From positions 1,240,001 to 1,304,000 of the forward strand of contig JANFAH010000013.1 of NCBI GenBank assembly GCA_024663395.1: a DNA stretch of 64,000 nt, written 5' to 3'. Each line of letters begins with the position of its first letter. Positions within the stretch are counted from its first letter, which is position 1. Below the pieces are notes generated by a model. It did not search any database and was not told the origin of the DNA. It worked only from the letters and a program-made list of their open reading frames with translations. Source of the DNA: Pisolithus tinctorius. Lineage: Eukaryota; Basidiomycota; Agaricomycetes; Boletales; Pisolithaceae. This document shows positions 21,776 through 33,031 of the stretch, piece by piece. Both the position numbers and the translations under genes were made by a program.

Positions 21776-23449
21776 GACTGGAGACAGGGGTAAAACACCG
21801 GACTTGGGTTATGCAGGCCAGAGTTGAGTTATCTAGGGCTGGGACTGGGTTTTCTAGGCTGGACCTGGACTGGACTTGACCAGAGTTAGGGGCTAGGGGT
21901 CCAGACTGGACTGAGTCCGAGTCTGAGAGTCATGGATATGACACCCCCCACTTGTTGGCATGCTTTTTCCCTTACTGGGTTTCTCTGCAATGTGACATTT
22001 CTCTTGCATTGTTCTTCCTCTCTCTCCCTCTCCCTCTCTCTCTCCCCTTTTGTGCTTTACATTGTCTTCATCTGTACCTCAGCCCCTCATCTTGGCTGTG
22101 GTAAGGTAAGTGTTTCCTTTGATCACATTTTTTCACACTACTTGATTACTGTTACCTTGCGGCATCCCTGTGCCTCCCTACTGACTGTAGTCTGCAACTA
22201 CAGGATGTAGGGAGGGGCTACCCTCCACCTCACATTGTGCTTGGCCAGCACAGTTTTCAGTTGGGGGCTAATATGTTGGGTCTGGGGGAATAGTCTGTGC
22301 CTACCTCTTGTAGGCCAGCTGATTTGGGCTCTGGGGGTTAGTCTGTGCCTACATTGTAGGTCAGCTTATGATGTTTTATCTGGTCTGTACCCACCTGTGT
22401 GGGTCAGCCTATGACATTTTTTCTATTTGTGGTATGTGCTGGTAGATATTGGTAGTGGCTAATTTGTGAGAGGGTTCTTTGTAGTGAGTATTCACCTTAT
22501 GTAGAATCTATGTTGTACTGACATAAACCTTATAGAGCTATTTATCTTCATCTCCTGGTGATGGTGCCCCACAGGTATGTGAACCTGGGAAAGTTGTGTT
22601 GATGCTAATGTGCATTTAGGATCTTTGTTATCATCTGTTGTGTGCTTTTTGGGAATTTGGTTGAATCAAGGGTGTTTTTTTATTGGCCCAACTGTACTTC
22701 TGGAGGATGGCCCCCTCTGGAATGCAGGCAAGCCTTGGTTTCTTATGAAACCATTATGCTTTTGTAGTTGAAATTGTAACTGTAGTTGAATTTATGTATG
22801 GACTTGTGAATGTCACTGTTTTGATTGTATTTGAATGCTGTGTGGGAATCTATGCCTCTTTTTTTGAATGAAGCATGTGCTAACCCTAACCCTAGCATAA
22901 GATTTGGTTATTTTTTCATGCAAGTCTGCTTCTAACCCTAACCTTAGCAAAAGACTTGGTGTATTGTTTCATGTCAGTCTGCCTAGCTGGTGGATGGTGC
23001 TAGATTAGCACTGGTGTTCCATGGCTGATCTTGTTAAGCAAGGTTTCCCTTTGGTGCTCAAGAGCTTGCCAATGGCATTACCAGCAACCCAGCATCTTCC
23101 CTTCAAATGCTGACTGGATGTGTTACTAGCTGTTGGATGTTGCTAGATTACTATTGATGTTCCATGGTTTCCCTTGATGCTCAAGAGATTGCTGACTGGA
23201 TTGACTTGGAGTTCAACTGGTGCTGAGTTTGATTGCACCCACTCCAGACCCCTGCTTACATGACTAGATGTTTCAAGAAACATAGTGTATCTAGTAGACT
23301 AAGTTGGGTTTCTGGATTCTGGATCTTCCCCCAAGTCAAGCAAGGTCCCTTGTGGAGAATAACTTCCAACTTAGGTACTGAGTGATTTTTAACTATTTTT
23401 CTTGTGGCTGAAATTTTTTCCTTTGACCTTTCCAACATCCCCCACATCA
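21776..23449. other. CpG-free repetitive DNA, no gene
   Basis: It contains a CT-rich microsatellite near 22,015-22,050. A degenerate repeat of GTCTGTGCCTAC..TGTAGG occurs three times at 22,285-22,400. A duplicated block contains telomere-like CTAACCCTAACC (22,880 and about 22,934). Another duplicated block contains GCTAGATTA..GTTCCATGG (23,000 and 23,145). No coding region was accepted. Confidence 0.5.
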
Positions 23450-24790
23450 TCATGGATGATTCCCTGCATACAATGGTGGTTGGAATGCTGAAGGCTGCCT
23501 TTGGGACAGCCCCTATGATCTCTTCCAGCTCTATTTTCTCAAATCACCAGCTCAGGAAGCCAAGGTAAGCAATAAGTATTGAGGCTACACTTGCTATGTA
23601 TTTAGTTGGATAATAGACTCCAAACCTTGGCTGAGTTAACCCAAGTCAGGGCAACATTGCAAGGGGAATCTGTTCTAACTTCAGATGCTATTACATCTTT
23701 GGAAGTTAGGCTGGCATCCACAGTCATTACACATGCCATCCTCAATCCCTGTAGGTGATGTTCCACAACAATTGCAAGGAGCCAAGTCTGATCCTTAATA
23801 GATGTGTTGGATTAGGATGCAAACAGGTTTTCTGAACCATTGGTGCATGCCAAGGACAGGACCATCCATTTTGAAAACCCAAAAATTGGGTGTATCAATG
23901 CTCCTGCCACAGTTCTGGATGTGCATGGCAGGGTGATAGTATGGTATCTGCCTGGTATCATCCCAGATGCAAGGATAGTGAGTGTTTTCATCCTCTGACA
24001 ACCCTTTGCTACAGCTTTTATATCATAGGAACTTCTCAATTCCCTTCTTCTTTCCATAAAAGACAATCTTCAGACTGAGCCCAAGAACAAGCCAAAAGAC
24101 AACAGCAAGGTTAACAAATGATATGGCCATAAGCATCAGCCTGTTGACTGAGTCATGTATGGACATGGCAGGATTTCCATGTCTCCTGCTACATTCCAAC
24201 TGGCTCATGAGGTTTGTCCAGGTGCTGTGATTTCCATGGTAGGGGCTGACAAATTTACAGAGGTTAGTTGATACACTCTATCAAAGCACATCCCTCAAAC
24301 AGACAGCCAATAGGGAATGGCTGCTCAAGATTTCTTATGTGGAACACTTCTGGAGCAATATAGCAAAGGTCTCATTGCCAGATATGGCCAGGGCTGGTAC
24401 TCAAGCAATGTTGGCCAAGGCTGGCAGGGTGGAGAATGAGATATCCCTGGATTGGCCATCAGTCTATACCAACATTGATATTATTGTCAATCAGGAACTC
24501 CCTCTCACTGAGATGTCACATTGGCCCCAACCCTTCTGGATTTATTAGTGAGCCTGGGTTCTCACAATGCTAAATTCCTTATTCCAGATCTAGGGCTGAG
24601 CTGGCTTATTCCCCAGGCACCATGATTTTCCTATCAGGAAAAATCCTTCAACATTCTGTGCCAAAGTGGGAGAAGGGAGAAAGAATTGCATTGGTGCATT
24701 ATATGAAGGACAAAGTACATGACCAACTCAAGGTCACAAAACCAGCATGGACTACCCAAAAGGACATTCTTGGGTTAGCTGTCAGGTACA
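23450..24790 (+). pseudogene. Decayed 2OG-Fe(II) dioxygenase-like gene (fungal TET/JBP-like, tentative)
   Basis: Recognisable pieces in order: HFENPKIGCINAPATVLDVH followed by GRVIVWYLPG (23,866-23,960, then a GTGAGT donor); ISMSPATFQLAHE (about 24,170-24,210); WPSVYTNIDIIVNQELPL (24,457-24,515); LLDLLVSLGSHNAKFLIPDL (about 24,540-24,596); and, after a one-base shift, AELAYSPGTMIFLSGKILQH then SVPKWEKGERIALVHYMKD (24,597-24,700). The last block has the shape of a double-stranded beta-helix oxygenase C-terminus: PG turn, strand, H of the metal triad (ILQH), then R that binds 2-oxoglutarate (GER). Stops and indels separate the pieces. It sits directly upstream of a KDZ transposase in the same orientation, an association reported for fungal TET/JBP expansions. 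Whether it once oxidised 5-methylcytosine cannot be told. Confidence 0.5.
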
Positions 24791-24924
24791 CTTAAAATAC
24801 ATTTTAATGGCAATATTTGGGTACAAATATTTTAAATACATCTGATAACCTTGTTCTGGACTTGTGTGGTGTTGTTTTGGGGATGAAAATTTTTCACTTA
24901 CTTTGACTCTTCCTGTGCTCAATC

Positions 24925-27900
24925 ATGCATTGTCAGAGAACCAAAGTCCTTGGCAAAAGCTCTGCAGGAGGTTTGTATAAATTTGAAGTCACTAAAACTT
25001 GGAAAGGAAAGGACACCTACAAGGAGGTGGATGCCAGACACCTCCACCTCCCATCTCAGAGTCAACCTTCAACTCCAAGGACCCCCAGGACAATAGGCTC
25101 CCAAAATGTTGTCCCAGACTCCTTTGACATGCCTACCTTGGACTGGAATGATGAGGAAGATACCCTGATACCCCAAATACTAGGAGGGTTACAAAGGTGG
25201 GAAGTCTTGCCTGATACTGCACATGCTAAATTATCCCCTAGAGTTAAAATGATTTCATCAGAGAATGGCTGCCTTGGAGAGCAGAATATTTCAAAGTCAT
25301 TCTGGAGGGAGAACAGCTGGCTAAGGGGGGGACATGTGAGCAGTGCTGTCAGGCAGAAGGAAGTATCAGATGCATGTCCTGCATTTGTGCACATGCCTGG
25401 TGTGGTCCTTGTGCTGTGAAAGTGCATCAAAATCTTCCATTCCACACTGTACAAAGATGGAATGCTACTCATTACCTGGCTACCTCCTTGATGGAACTTG
25501 GGTTCCTTTGGCACATTGGCCATGGGGGTTGTCCTTGCCCTCAAAACAGACAGAATCAAGATCCAGACTCAGAGGAGTTGGGCTATACTTCTGGGGAAGG
25601 GCCTCCCAATTACAGGTCAATGGCAGTCATATCCTGTAGCCTCCATGTTAACCTCTGGTAGCAGGAGATCCTTCAGATCAAAAATGACCATAGTGCACAC
25701 AGAAGGAATTTTCACTCATGAGATTTCTTGGTGCAGTTGCCCTAGGTCAGATCCAGTGGACTGGCACCTTGATTTACTCAGGGAAAGACTCTTTCCAGCC
25801 AGTATAACAAAGCCCAAAACTGCTTTCACCTTTGATGTTCTTAATCACTTTCTCATTGATGCCTGGAGTGCAAGACTTCAGCTATGAGTTTCTATCAGAA
25901 GCTGAAGAGGTTCACCAACAATGCAACTCCTGACTGTATACCAGTTGAGTGCCATGCACTATTTGCTCTTAGAGGGTTCTATTGATGCATTCATTTCCAA
26001 TTAGGACAGGTACCAAGTGCTGATGAGGGTTTCCAGACTGTGGAGGGATTTGAAACATAGGAAATGGTTTGACTTTGGTCATGATAAAGAACAAGATCCT
26101 GGACAAGGAGAACTTGCACTCTTTTGTCCTGCCTGCCCACAACCAGGTATTAATTTACCTCCATATTGGAAAACCTGATATGACAGGTATGGAGTCACAA
26201 TCTGTAGGGTTTTGATTTCTAACTCCCCCTCCCCCCTTAGTGATACCATAATGAGGCAATATGTCATGGATGGCAACTTCACTGCTCAGCATATGAAAAT
26301 GAACAAGCCTGAGTTGGATGTGTCATTATCAGATGGAACTGGTTACATGGTTGCTGAAGAGCCCTACCAGGCCCATCTTGAGCAGTCTTTGGATAACAAG
26401 GAGGTGAGTTGTCCCAAGGTCATGGAGTTTAAATGACCCACTGCACTGGTAGAGATCCACCTGCAGCAATCACAGGGAAATCAATGCTGCTAATATTAAC
26501 AAGTCCAATCTCCAATCCACTTGGATTGGTGCCACAGCCTGTGCTTGGCATGGTTGCTTTGTTCCCCATTCTGTGGTGGATTTTCAGAAAGGGGAAAAGT
26601 TAGTGGACCTGATGGATGTACTGGAGGCCTTTGGAACTCATTTTGTGCCAGGTACATGAACATGGATTACTCCATCTGCAGTGCTCTTGATTATCATTCA
26701 GAAAGCATCACAAAGGCCCTTGTCATTTATGATGTTGGGTGCCAGTGGAGTATTAACTTCCAGAGTCAGGTAAAATCTAGCTGCTCCCTCCATCTCCCTC
26801 CCTCCCTAGAAATCATTCCTGCTGTGGGGAAGTTTCATCTTGCTGCCCACAAACTCTCTTCATTTCCAAGATATAGCCTCAACTTCATCAAGGGGTGCTG
26901 GTCATCTGGATGGTGAAATTTTGGAGACATTGTGGGCTCCATTCAATAAGATCTCTCCCACTGCAAGGTCTATGACTCAGGCCCACAGACAAGAAGTGTA
27001 TGATGACCATATGAGAGATTCTAACTGGAAAAAAATTGTCAACATGGGTGAGAGACCTTTTCTTCAAAGAGAAGTTAATTTACCCTGTACATCTCAGTTC
27101 CTGCACTGTTGAAAAAATACAAGACCTCACACAAGTGCCTAGAAGAAATGAATCAGGCATATGAGCAGTCAACAGCTGTTCTAGACCCTGGCCAACTTGC
27201 TCAATGGGAGTTGGATGTTCTTGAGGCAGAAGCAAATTGAGGTGATTCCCTAGACATTTATTTGTTGAAAGGGGACAAAGGTCAGTATGTTCCTAAGAAA
27301 TCCTGGGCATGTCTGATGGCCTGTAGCCCCTACCATGGGTGAAGTGCAGTTACAGCTCATGAAAAATCCACCTGTGTCCCCAGGGAGCCATGGTTCTGTG
27401 GCTTGGCTTGTGGAAGGAATTAGCATAGAGGATGCACAGTATGGTCTGTGGTTTCCAGAAGCAATAGGTTGCTAACCAGACCTGTGGGGACCAGCTAAGA
27501 TCTGAGCTTAGACAGAGCCACATGTCTACCAGACAAGAAGTCAAAGTCTTGGAGAAAAGAAAAAGACTTTCTGCCAGGATTGACAAGTTCCATGGCACCA
27601 GCCAGGCATTTCTCAAAGGTTTGGAGGTGGATGATGTCTTTATACCCCAGGATGATCCAGCACTCCTTGGGCAAGGTGAAGGAATTGATGACAATGGGGA
27701 GTACTGGGAAGATGATGAGGATTGGGAGGCTACAGAAGAAGGAGAGGAGCCACCTGCTGAGCTCATGAGTATATGGATGCCCTCATCCATTGGAGCAACC
27801 AAACTGATGGAGCTTGGCTTTCATGACCTCCTCAAAGAAGAAATGGAACTCAGGATTGGGCAAGCTAATGATTGTCTAGACCAGCTCTGAACCAACCTTG

Positions 27901-28148
27901 GACACAAAGCAATGTTATACAGACAGAACATCCACAGTGCACAATCAACTAGGGAAGGTACAAGAACCAAGCAGGACATCCAAAAAGTGGTGGCCTGGTG
28001 TGAGTCAAAGTGTGGAAAGCTGGTATAAACCAAACAAATCCAACACAAAAGACAAAATAAGAGCAAGTGGTGGTTTGCCTCTGTGGAACCTGGAGTGCAG
28101 AAAAACCTAAATGCAAGGGGGGACTTCAAGTGGAGGTGCTCCTGGTGC
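24925..28148 (+). mobile_element. Decayed KDZ (CxC2-type) transposase
   Basis: Pieces in order: a CxC2-like zinc cluster (CEQCCQAEGSIRCMSC, then CAHAWCGPC and HQNLPFHTVQRWN, LMELGFLWHIGHGGCPCP; 25,335-25,560); LFPASITKPKTAFTFDVLN (25,790-25,855); DRYQVLMRVSRLW (26,007); VMDGNFTAQHMKMNKPE then SDGTGYMV (26,263-26,350); ATACAWHGCFVPHSVVDFQK (26,531-26,590); YMNMDYSICSAL, VIYDVGCQWSINF, VGKFHLAAHK (26,655-26,850); DGEILETLWAPFNKISPTAR (26,912); and a C-terminal helix (ELRIGQANDCLDQL, 27,847-27,888). Known KDZ elements are DNA transposons abundant in basidiomycetes. Several frameshifts and stops and near-total lack of CpG show it is dead. A small intron-like GTAAAA gap follows NFQSQ at 26,770. 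Terminal repeats were not identified. Confidence 0.75.
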
Positions 28149-28310
28149 AAGTTGATGATGAGTTATGCAGGAGTAGGCAAGTGAGTGACAACTGGATGGG
28201 GGATGCTGAACAGAGTGAAAGTGTTCAGCTGAAAGTGCTCTGGAATGATGGACTTTGATAAATGGTGCTCCTGGCACAAAGTGATGACGAGTTATGCAGG
28301 AGTGGAGGAT
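28133..28310 (+). repeat. Short direct repeat, about 48 bp, spacing 129 bp
   Basis: GGTGCTCCTGG and GATGA(T/C)GAGTTATGCAGGAGT occur at 28,136-28,175 and again at 28,264-28,305, just beyond the KDZ transposase end. Confidence 0.6.
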
Positions 28311-29637
28311 GACTAAGCATATGTGCTGACTAAGCAGGGATAAAGCTTAGATAAGCAATGGAGGTAGATAGACCCCTTTGTAGAGCCTCAACTATTGACA
28401 ATGAGATATGCTGAGCTGAACTGACTTCTGGACTGAATGCTTCTGGATTGCTTCTTTTAGCTAAGTACATGGGGTGTTTATATACTGTGGGGGGAGCACA
28501 GCCTGTGACAAACAAGGCACAAATGCTTGGTAAGTAATGAGTAAGGACTGTAAGCACTGAGTAATCCTGATGAGTAAGCAAGAAATGGAAAGTAAGCAAG
28601 CATAGAGGAATTGGTAAGTAGTGGCAATAAATGAGTCAAGGACAGTCAAAATATCACAGTATGAGTCAAATAGAGTCAGAAACTGAGTAAGTGCACTGAT
28701 ATCACATTAGGGGGTGGCAATGCAAGTCAGATCTTGGCAGAGACATCACTGGACCAACAGATTGGATGACAGATGGATGGTGTTTCCAGAAGGGGAAGTA
28801 TTAATTCCAGAAAAGGATGGCATGAGTCAGGTGCAAAGGGCTAGGGTGTTGGGGGTCTGTAGGGTAACAGGAGCATAGGCAATTGTGTCTCCCACCCATT
28901 CATCCTCTCAATAAATACTTCATGAACAGGGCTCTGATGGAGGAGAGGGAGAAGGGGGGATGTCTTCTGCTGGGTTGGCCAACCTCCCTCTAACATGTTG
29001 GCCTATCCACCATCAGGGTCTATAGGCCAATGTCAGTTAGTCCCACTTTCAGGACCAAATGTGCATGTCAGATGACCCACTTTCTGGATTACATGTGACT
29101 GAAGGGTCTGCATGGAAGTGGAGAAGTTTTATTGAGATTGGCATTGCCTGATTGTAAATCCCCCTTGCAACATGGTATGATCTTCTCCCCCACATTGTTT
29201 CTTTCTGTGCATATTCTATCCAGCTATCCTATTCACTTTTCTTAGACCAGATACATGGCTGTATCCAAATTACCCCCATCCATTCTGATGACTTCTGATT
29301 TCCTTAGACACTTCTAGTTGTGGTTGCTTACACAACACTCTGCTGAACATCTAGTTTTAGGCTCCAAAGTTGCATGCTAATTTCTTTCTTTTTCCTTTGT
29401 CATTCACCACTCTTACATATGGTCTCTTGCAATCTCTAATATGTCCAGTTCTAGCTTTCCTTATGATACACTCAATCATGACTACAGACACCCAAGCAGT
29501 ATAGATCGAAGAATGTAATAGTAGTGTTGACTTGACAACCCATTTTCTGAATCAGAACATGTACTGCTTGTGTCAGAAGAAGCTGCCACCAGACACATTT
29601 TCGTACTTGGTTATTGATAGGCAAGTCCCCTTGTGCA
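28311..29637. other. CpG-poor sequence, no gene
   Basis: AT-rich, with many short GAGTAAG/AAGTAAG words (28,520-28,690). No frame with recognisable content. Confidence 0.4.
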
Positions 29638-31009
29638 ACCAACCCCCAACATGTCATGTGACATTGCTGGTGGCATTATTTTGGTTAGTATGTGCACTTG
29701 GAATGACAAGCCAGGGGACATAGCAGAAGGGAACATGGCAAACAGGGCAGAAAAGGAATGGTGTGAATGTGCAAACTCAGTCTCAAGATATTTGCAAAAC
29801 AATCCATAGGTATCACCAATTGCAACATGGGGAATAGCTCTGGATCTGCCACAGCAAGTGTAATGTATTATATACAGTTTGGCCACCCCAGAAGAGTAAT
29901 ACAAGACTCCAAAACAATGAGATCCTCCAATGAAATGGGTGAGATGTAGCAAATGCATATTATTAGGCACCAAATGGGGAGAAGGGGGGAGTTCCAGACA
30001 ACAGCAGGTGCTCGAAACAGTATGAAACTAGAGGAGACAATGAAGGGCAACCTGAGGAGCACGGGGCAAAAAGAATTGGGCAAATGCATGCACCCAGCCC
30101 CAAGATATTCACAAAATTGTCCAAAGGTGCCTCTGACTACAAAACAGAGCATATCTCCAGATCCACTGCAGCAAGCACAATGTCCAATATACCATTCAAA
30201 TGCCCTCAATGAGTAGTACCACACCGCACCAAAAGCGAGAGGGCTGGTGACAAAACGGACGAGATATGACACTTGCAATTTCACAAGGTACACTTGGGGG
30301 CAGAGGGGAGCCCACTGAGCATCAATGGCTTGGGCAACCAGCATGAAACTCCAGAGGGCTGTAGGGAACACCTTGACACACACAGAAAAAAGAAATTATA
30401 ATGATCAGACCACCCAATCACAAATTATGTGCCAAAACACCTCATGGCCCTTCTGAACACAGAAATGGGCATATCTTGACAACTGCTGTGTGGGATTGGA
30501 TGAACGAGATGTCCCCAGAGAGGGGCCAGTGGGGGAAATGTGTGACAGCACACATGAGAGACCCAGTGCAGAGATGCACAAGATACAATGACATGGCCTC
30601 AAGGGTGGCCATTCTTACAAAACATGGAATATCTTGAATCGCTGGGCACATTTAGACGAAACAGGTATTAACAGGGAGCTATTGTCAAGGAGTATCAATG
30701 TGCTGAAAAGAGAGAGACACAGTGTGACAATGAGTGAGACACAGTGCATGACTGGAGGGGGGAAGAAACACATACTGTAACTAGATCTAAAAGCACCTAG
30801 GAAAGACTAGAACAAAAGGGAAATATATCTAAAAAGCAAGACAATAAATTAGAAAACAAAAGACGAGATGAAAATCTGAGTCCTCACACCTCACACAGCT
30901 GTACATAGTAGTTTTTTTTTCATCCACATCCTCACCAAGTCACTCACATTTCCATGTAGGGAAGCCACTGGCATGTCACATGAGTCACATGATGTGTTGG
31001 GGTTGAGCT
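29638..31009 (-). mobile_element. TIR element, copy 1 (CpG-decayed)
   Basis: The left end CAACCCCCAACATGTCATGT (starts 29,639) and the right end, read in reverse complement from 31,009, CAACCCCAACACATCATGTG form a terminal inverted repeat pair. Inside are minus-oriented units of about 300 bp that match the plus-oriented units of copy 2 (for example CTCTCTGGGGACATCTCGTT with CTCTCTGGGGACGCCTCATT). The A9 run with ACTA just inside the end is also shared. Relative to copy 2, CACGTG motifs read CATGTG or CACATG here. No transposase is encoded, so the element is presumably non-autonomous. The stretch 30,700-30,890 has no counterpart in copy 2. Confidence 0.6.
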
Positions 31010-31601
31010 GGGTTTGCTTTGATAGGCACCTTGATATCGACCAGCAACCATCACTGCAGAAATGAGATTTTGTCTGGTACTGGGTATTGTATGGGCAGAC
31101 AACAGGACCATACATAGAATGTACTTCGACAGGTGATCCACCTTTGTCAAGGCAGGTTATGTAATGTGCACCTTCGAGAAAATTTTGCAAAGTGGTGATG
31201 ACCTGTCTGAAAGGTGTCATTGCATACAGGCAGGCAAGCAGAAGCATTCCTGGACATTGAGAAAATCAGCCATCCCCTTATCTGGAGGTCAGTCAGCATC
31301 CAGGTAGATGAGAAGTCCTTACAGTGTAGACAGATGATATGTTGATCTGTTTGGATGATGGATTTGGTATGGACATGTGATCTATCCCCAAACCATACAT
31401 CGAGATTTTTGGCTGAGGCTCAAGTGGATTTCATGAAGTCTGGATTTAGTACAGAAAAGCTCCCAAATATTTCTGACAGTCAGATTTGGTCAAGGAATAT
31501 GGTTAGCCACATTTGTATTACAGGCAGACCACCTTCCACAGTCTATTTACTGTACTGACAGAATCTCGCTTCTGCAGTGAATCTGCAACTCCAGCTGTCC
31601 C
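31010..31601. other. Spacer between two TIR elements
   Basis: CpG-poor, with short open frames only; none recognised. Confidence 0.35.
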
Positions 31602-32926
31602 AACCGCTCCCCGACATATCACGTGACATCACGTGAAGTACCAGCGGTATTCCAAATTAGGAATGTCGGGGGGAAGTGTTGGTGTGGACGAGGCAGTAAA
31701 AAAAAACTAGTACCGATGATGCACACCATATGTGTGCCATAAATATAATAGATGTAAGTCGTGCTGCGTCTCTCGCTTTTTTGCAGGATGGCGATAGCTT
31801 CCTGTTGATCCTAGGATCTTCCTGACAGGCCAAGCATTTCCAGAGTTATTTGCATATTTGTGGGAAGGCCCGCCCTTGAGGTCTCGTCGTCGTATCTCGC
31901 GTGTTGCTGTGCCGTTTCTCTCGCCTTTCGGGTCGTTTGTTTCCCTCACTCAGCCCTCTCTGGGGACGCCTCATTCATCCAATTCCGTGCGCTTGTTATA
32001 GAGATATGTCCGTTTTTGTGTTAGGAGTGCTGTGCGATGCTTTTGTGCATACCTCGTGACTGGGTGGTCAAGTTGGTGCGGTTCCTTTTTTTATGCACTC
32101 TTATAGGTGTTCCCTACCATCTCCCAGTGTTTTGTGTTGATCCTCCCAGCCGTTGTCGTTCAGGCAACTCTCCTCTCCCCACCTTTGAGGACTTGAGACC
32201 GTATCTCATGCCTTTCTCCCCCGTTCCTCTCGCTTTTTGGGCAGTTTATTCCCCTCGCTTTACCCTTCCTGGCGATACATTTTTCATCCATTTCCGCGCA
32301 GCCACTGTCGAGATATGCCTGTTTTTGTATTCAGGGAGTGGTGAGGCAACTTTGGGTATAGCTCTGGACTGGGTAGTCGAAATGGCGTGGTTCCTGTTTC
32401 TGGTGTACGTCTGCAGGTTCCCTACCATCTGCCATAATTTGATGTTGATCCCTCCAGCTGTTGTCACTCGAGGGTCTCCCCTCTCCCTCCCCCAGGTGAT
32501 ACCTCACCGGTCCGTATGCTATAGCTCGCCCGTTTCGCTGGCCTACTTCTCGCTTTTTCAGATTATGGTACTACTCTACGAGACCTTCTGAATGGTGTAT
32601 ATTTTATGTGTTTTATTTCTGTGGCTTTCTTTTCTGACTTAGGACTACTGCGTTTTTGCCTCGTAGTACGCATTTTTGCATGCTTAGTCAGCACCCAGTG
32701 ATACATGTGCATACAACTTTTTACAAAAACAATAGGCGGGTTGCAGCTTAACCAGAGATGACAGACAGTTAGAGCAGGCATCTGTGGGCTCACGGCCTAA
32801 CATAACAAGGGATGTATTGACAAAACATGTGCATGTCCTGAGACTCGGAAGACACCAAACACTGCAAAAGGATGCGGCTGGTATGTCACGTGAGATCACG
32901 TGACATGTCGGGGGGCGGTTGAGCAA
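31602..32926 (+). mobile_element. TIR element, copy 2 (CpG-retaining)
   Basis: The left end starts CAACCGCTCCCCGACATATC and continues into ACGTGACATCACGTGA. The right end, read in reverse complement from 32,926, starts CAACCGCCCCCCGACATGTC and continues ACGTGATCTCACGTGA. Each terminus thus carries two CACGTG palindromes. The interior contains two tandem units of about 310 bp (31,905-32,215 and 32,215-32,520), each with CTCTCGC(C/T)TT, then GATATG(T/C)C(C/T)GTTTTTGT and GACTGGGT(G/A)GTC. The 184-codon frame at 32,037-32,591 spans these units but looks like read-through of the repeat. Size and termini match copy 1 in opposite orientation. No transposase seen; flanking duplication not identified. 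Confidence 0.65.
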
Positions 32927-33031
32927 GGGAAGCTCGGCAACTACACGCCATTTCCACGTGTTTCATCCTCGTCTCGAACCATACGCTTACTGCTCCTGCG
33001 ACATTCCAATAACTTCGACTTCTCATTACTC

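Noticed and set aside
22880..22945. Telomere-like CTAACCCTAACCCTA words
   Set aside because: Only two or three units, inside a duplicated 55-bp block of interstitial repeat DNA; no long array, so not a telomere.
32037..32591. 184-codon + strand frame with hydrophobic stretches
   Set aside because: It spans two tandem 310-bp repeat units of the TIR element and repeats itself; no conserved domain or start context.
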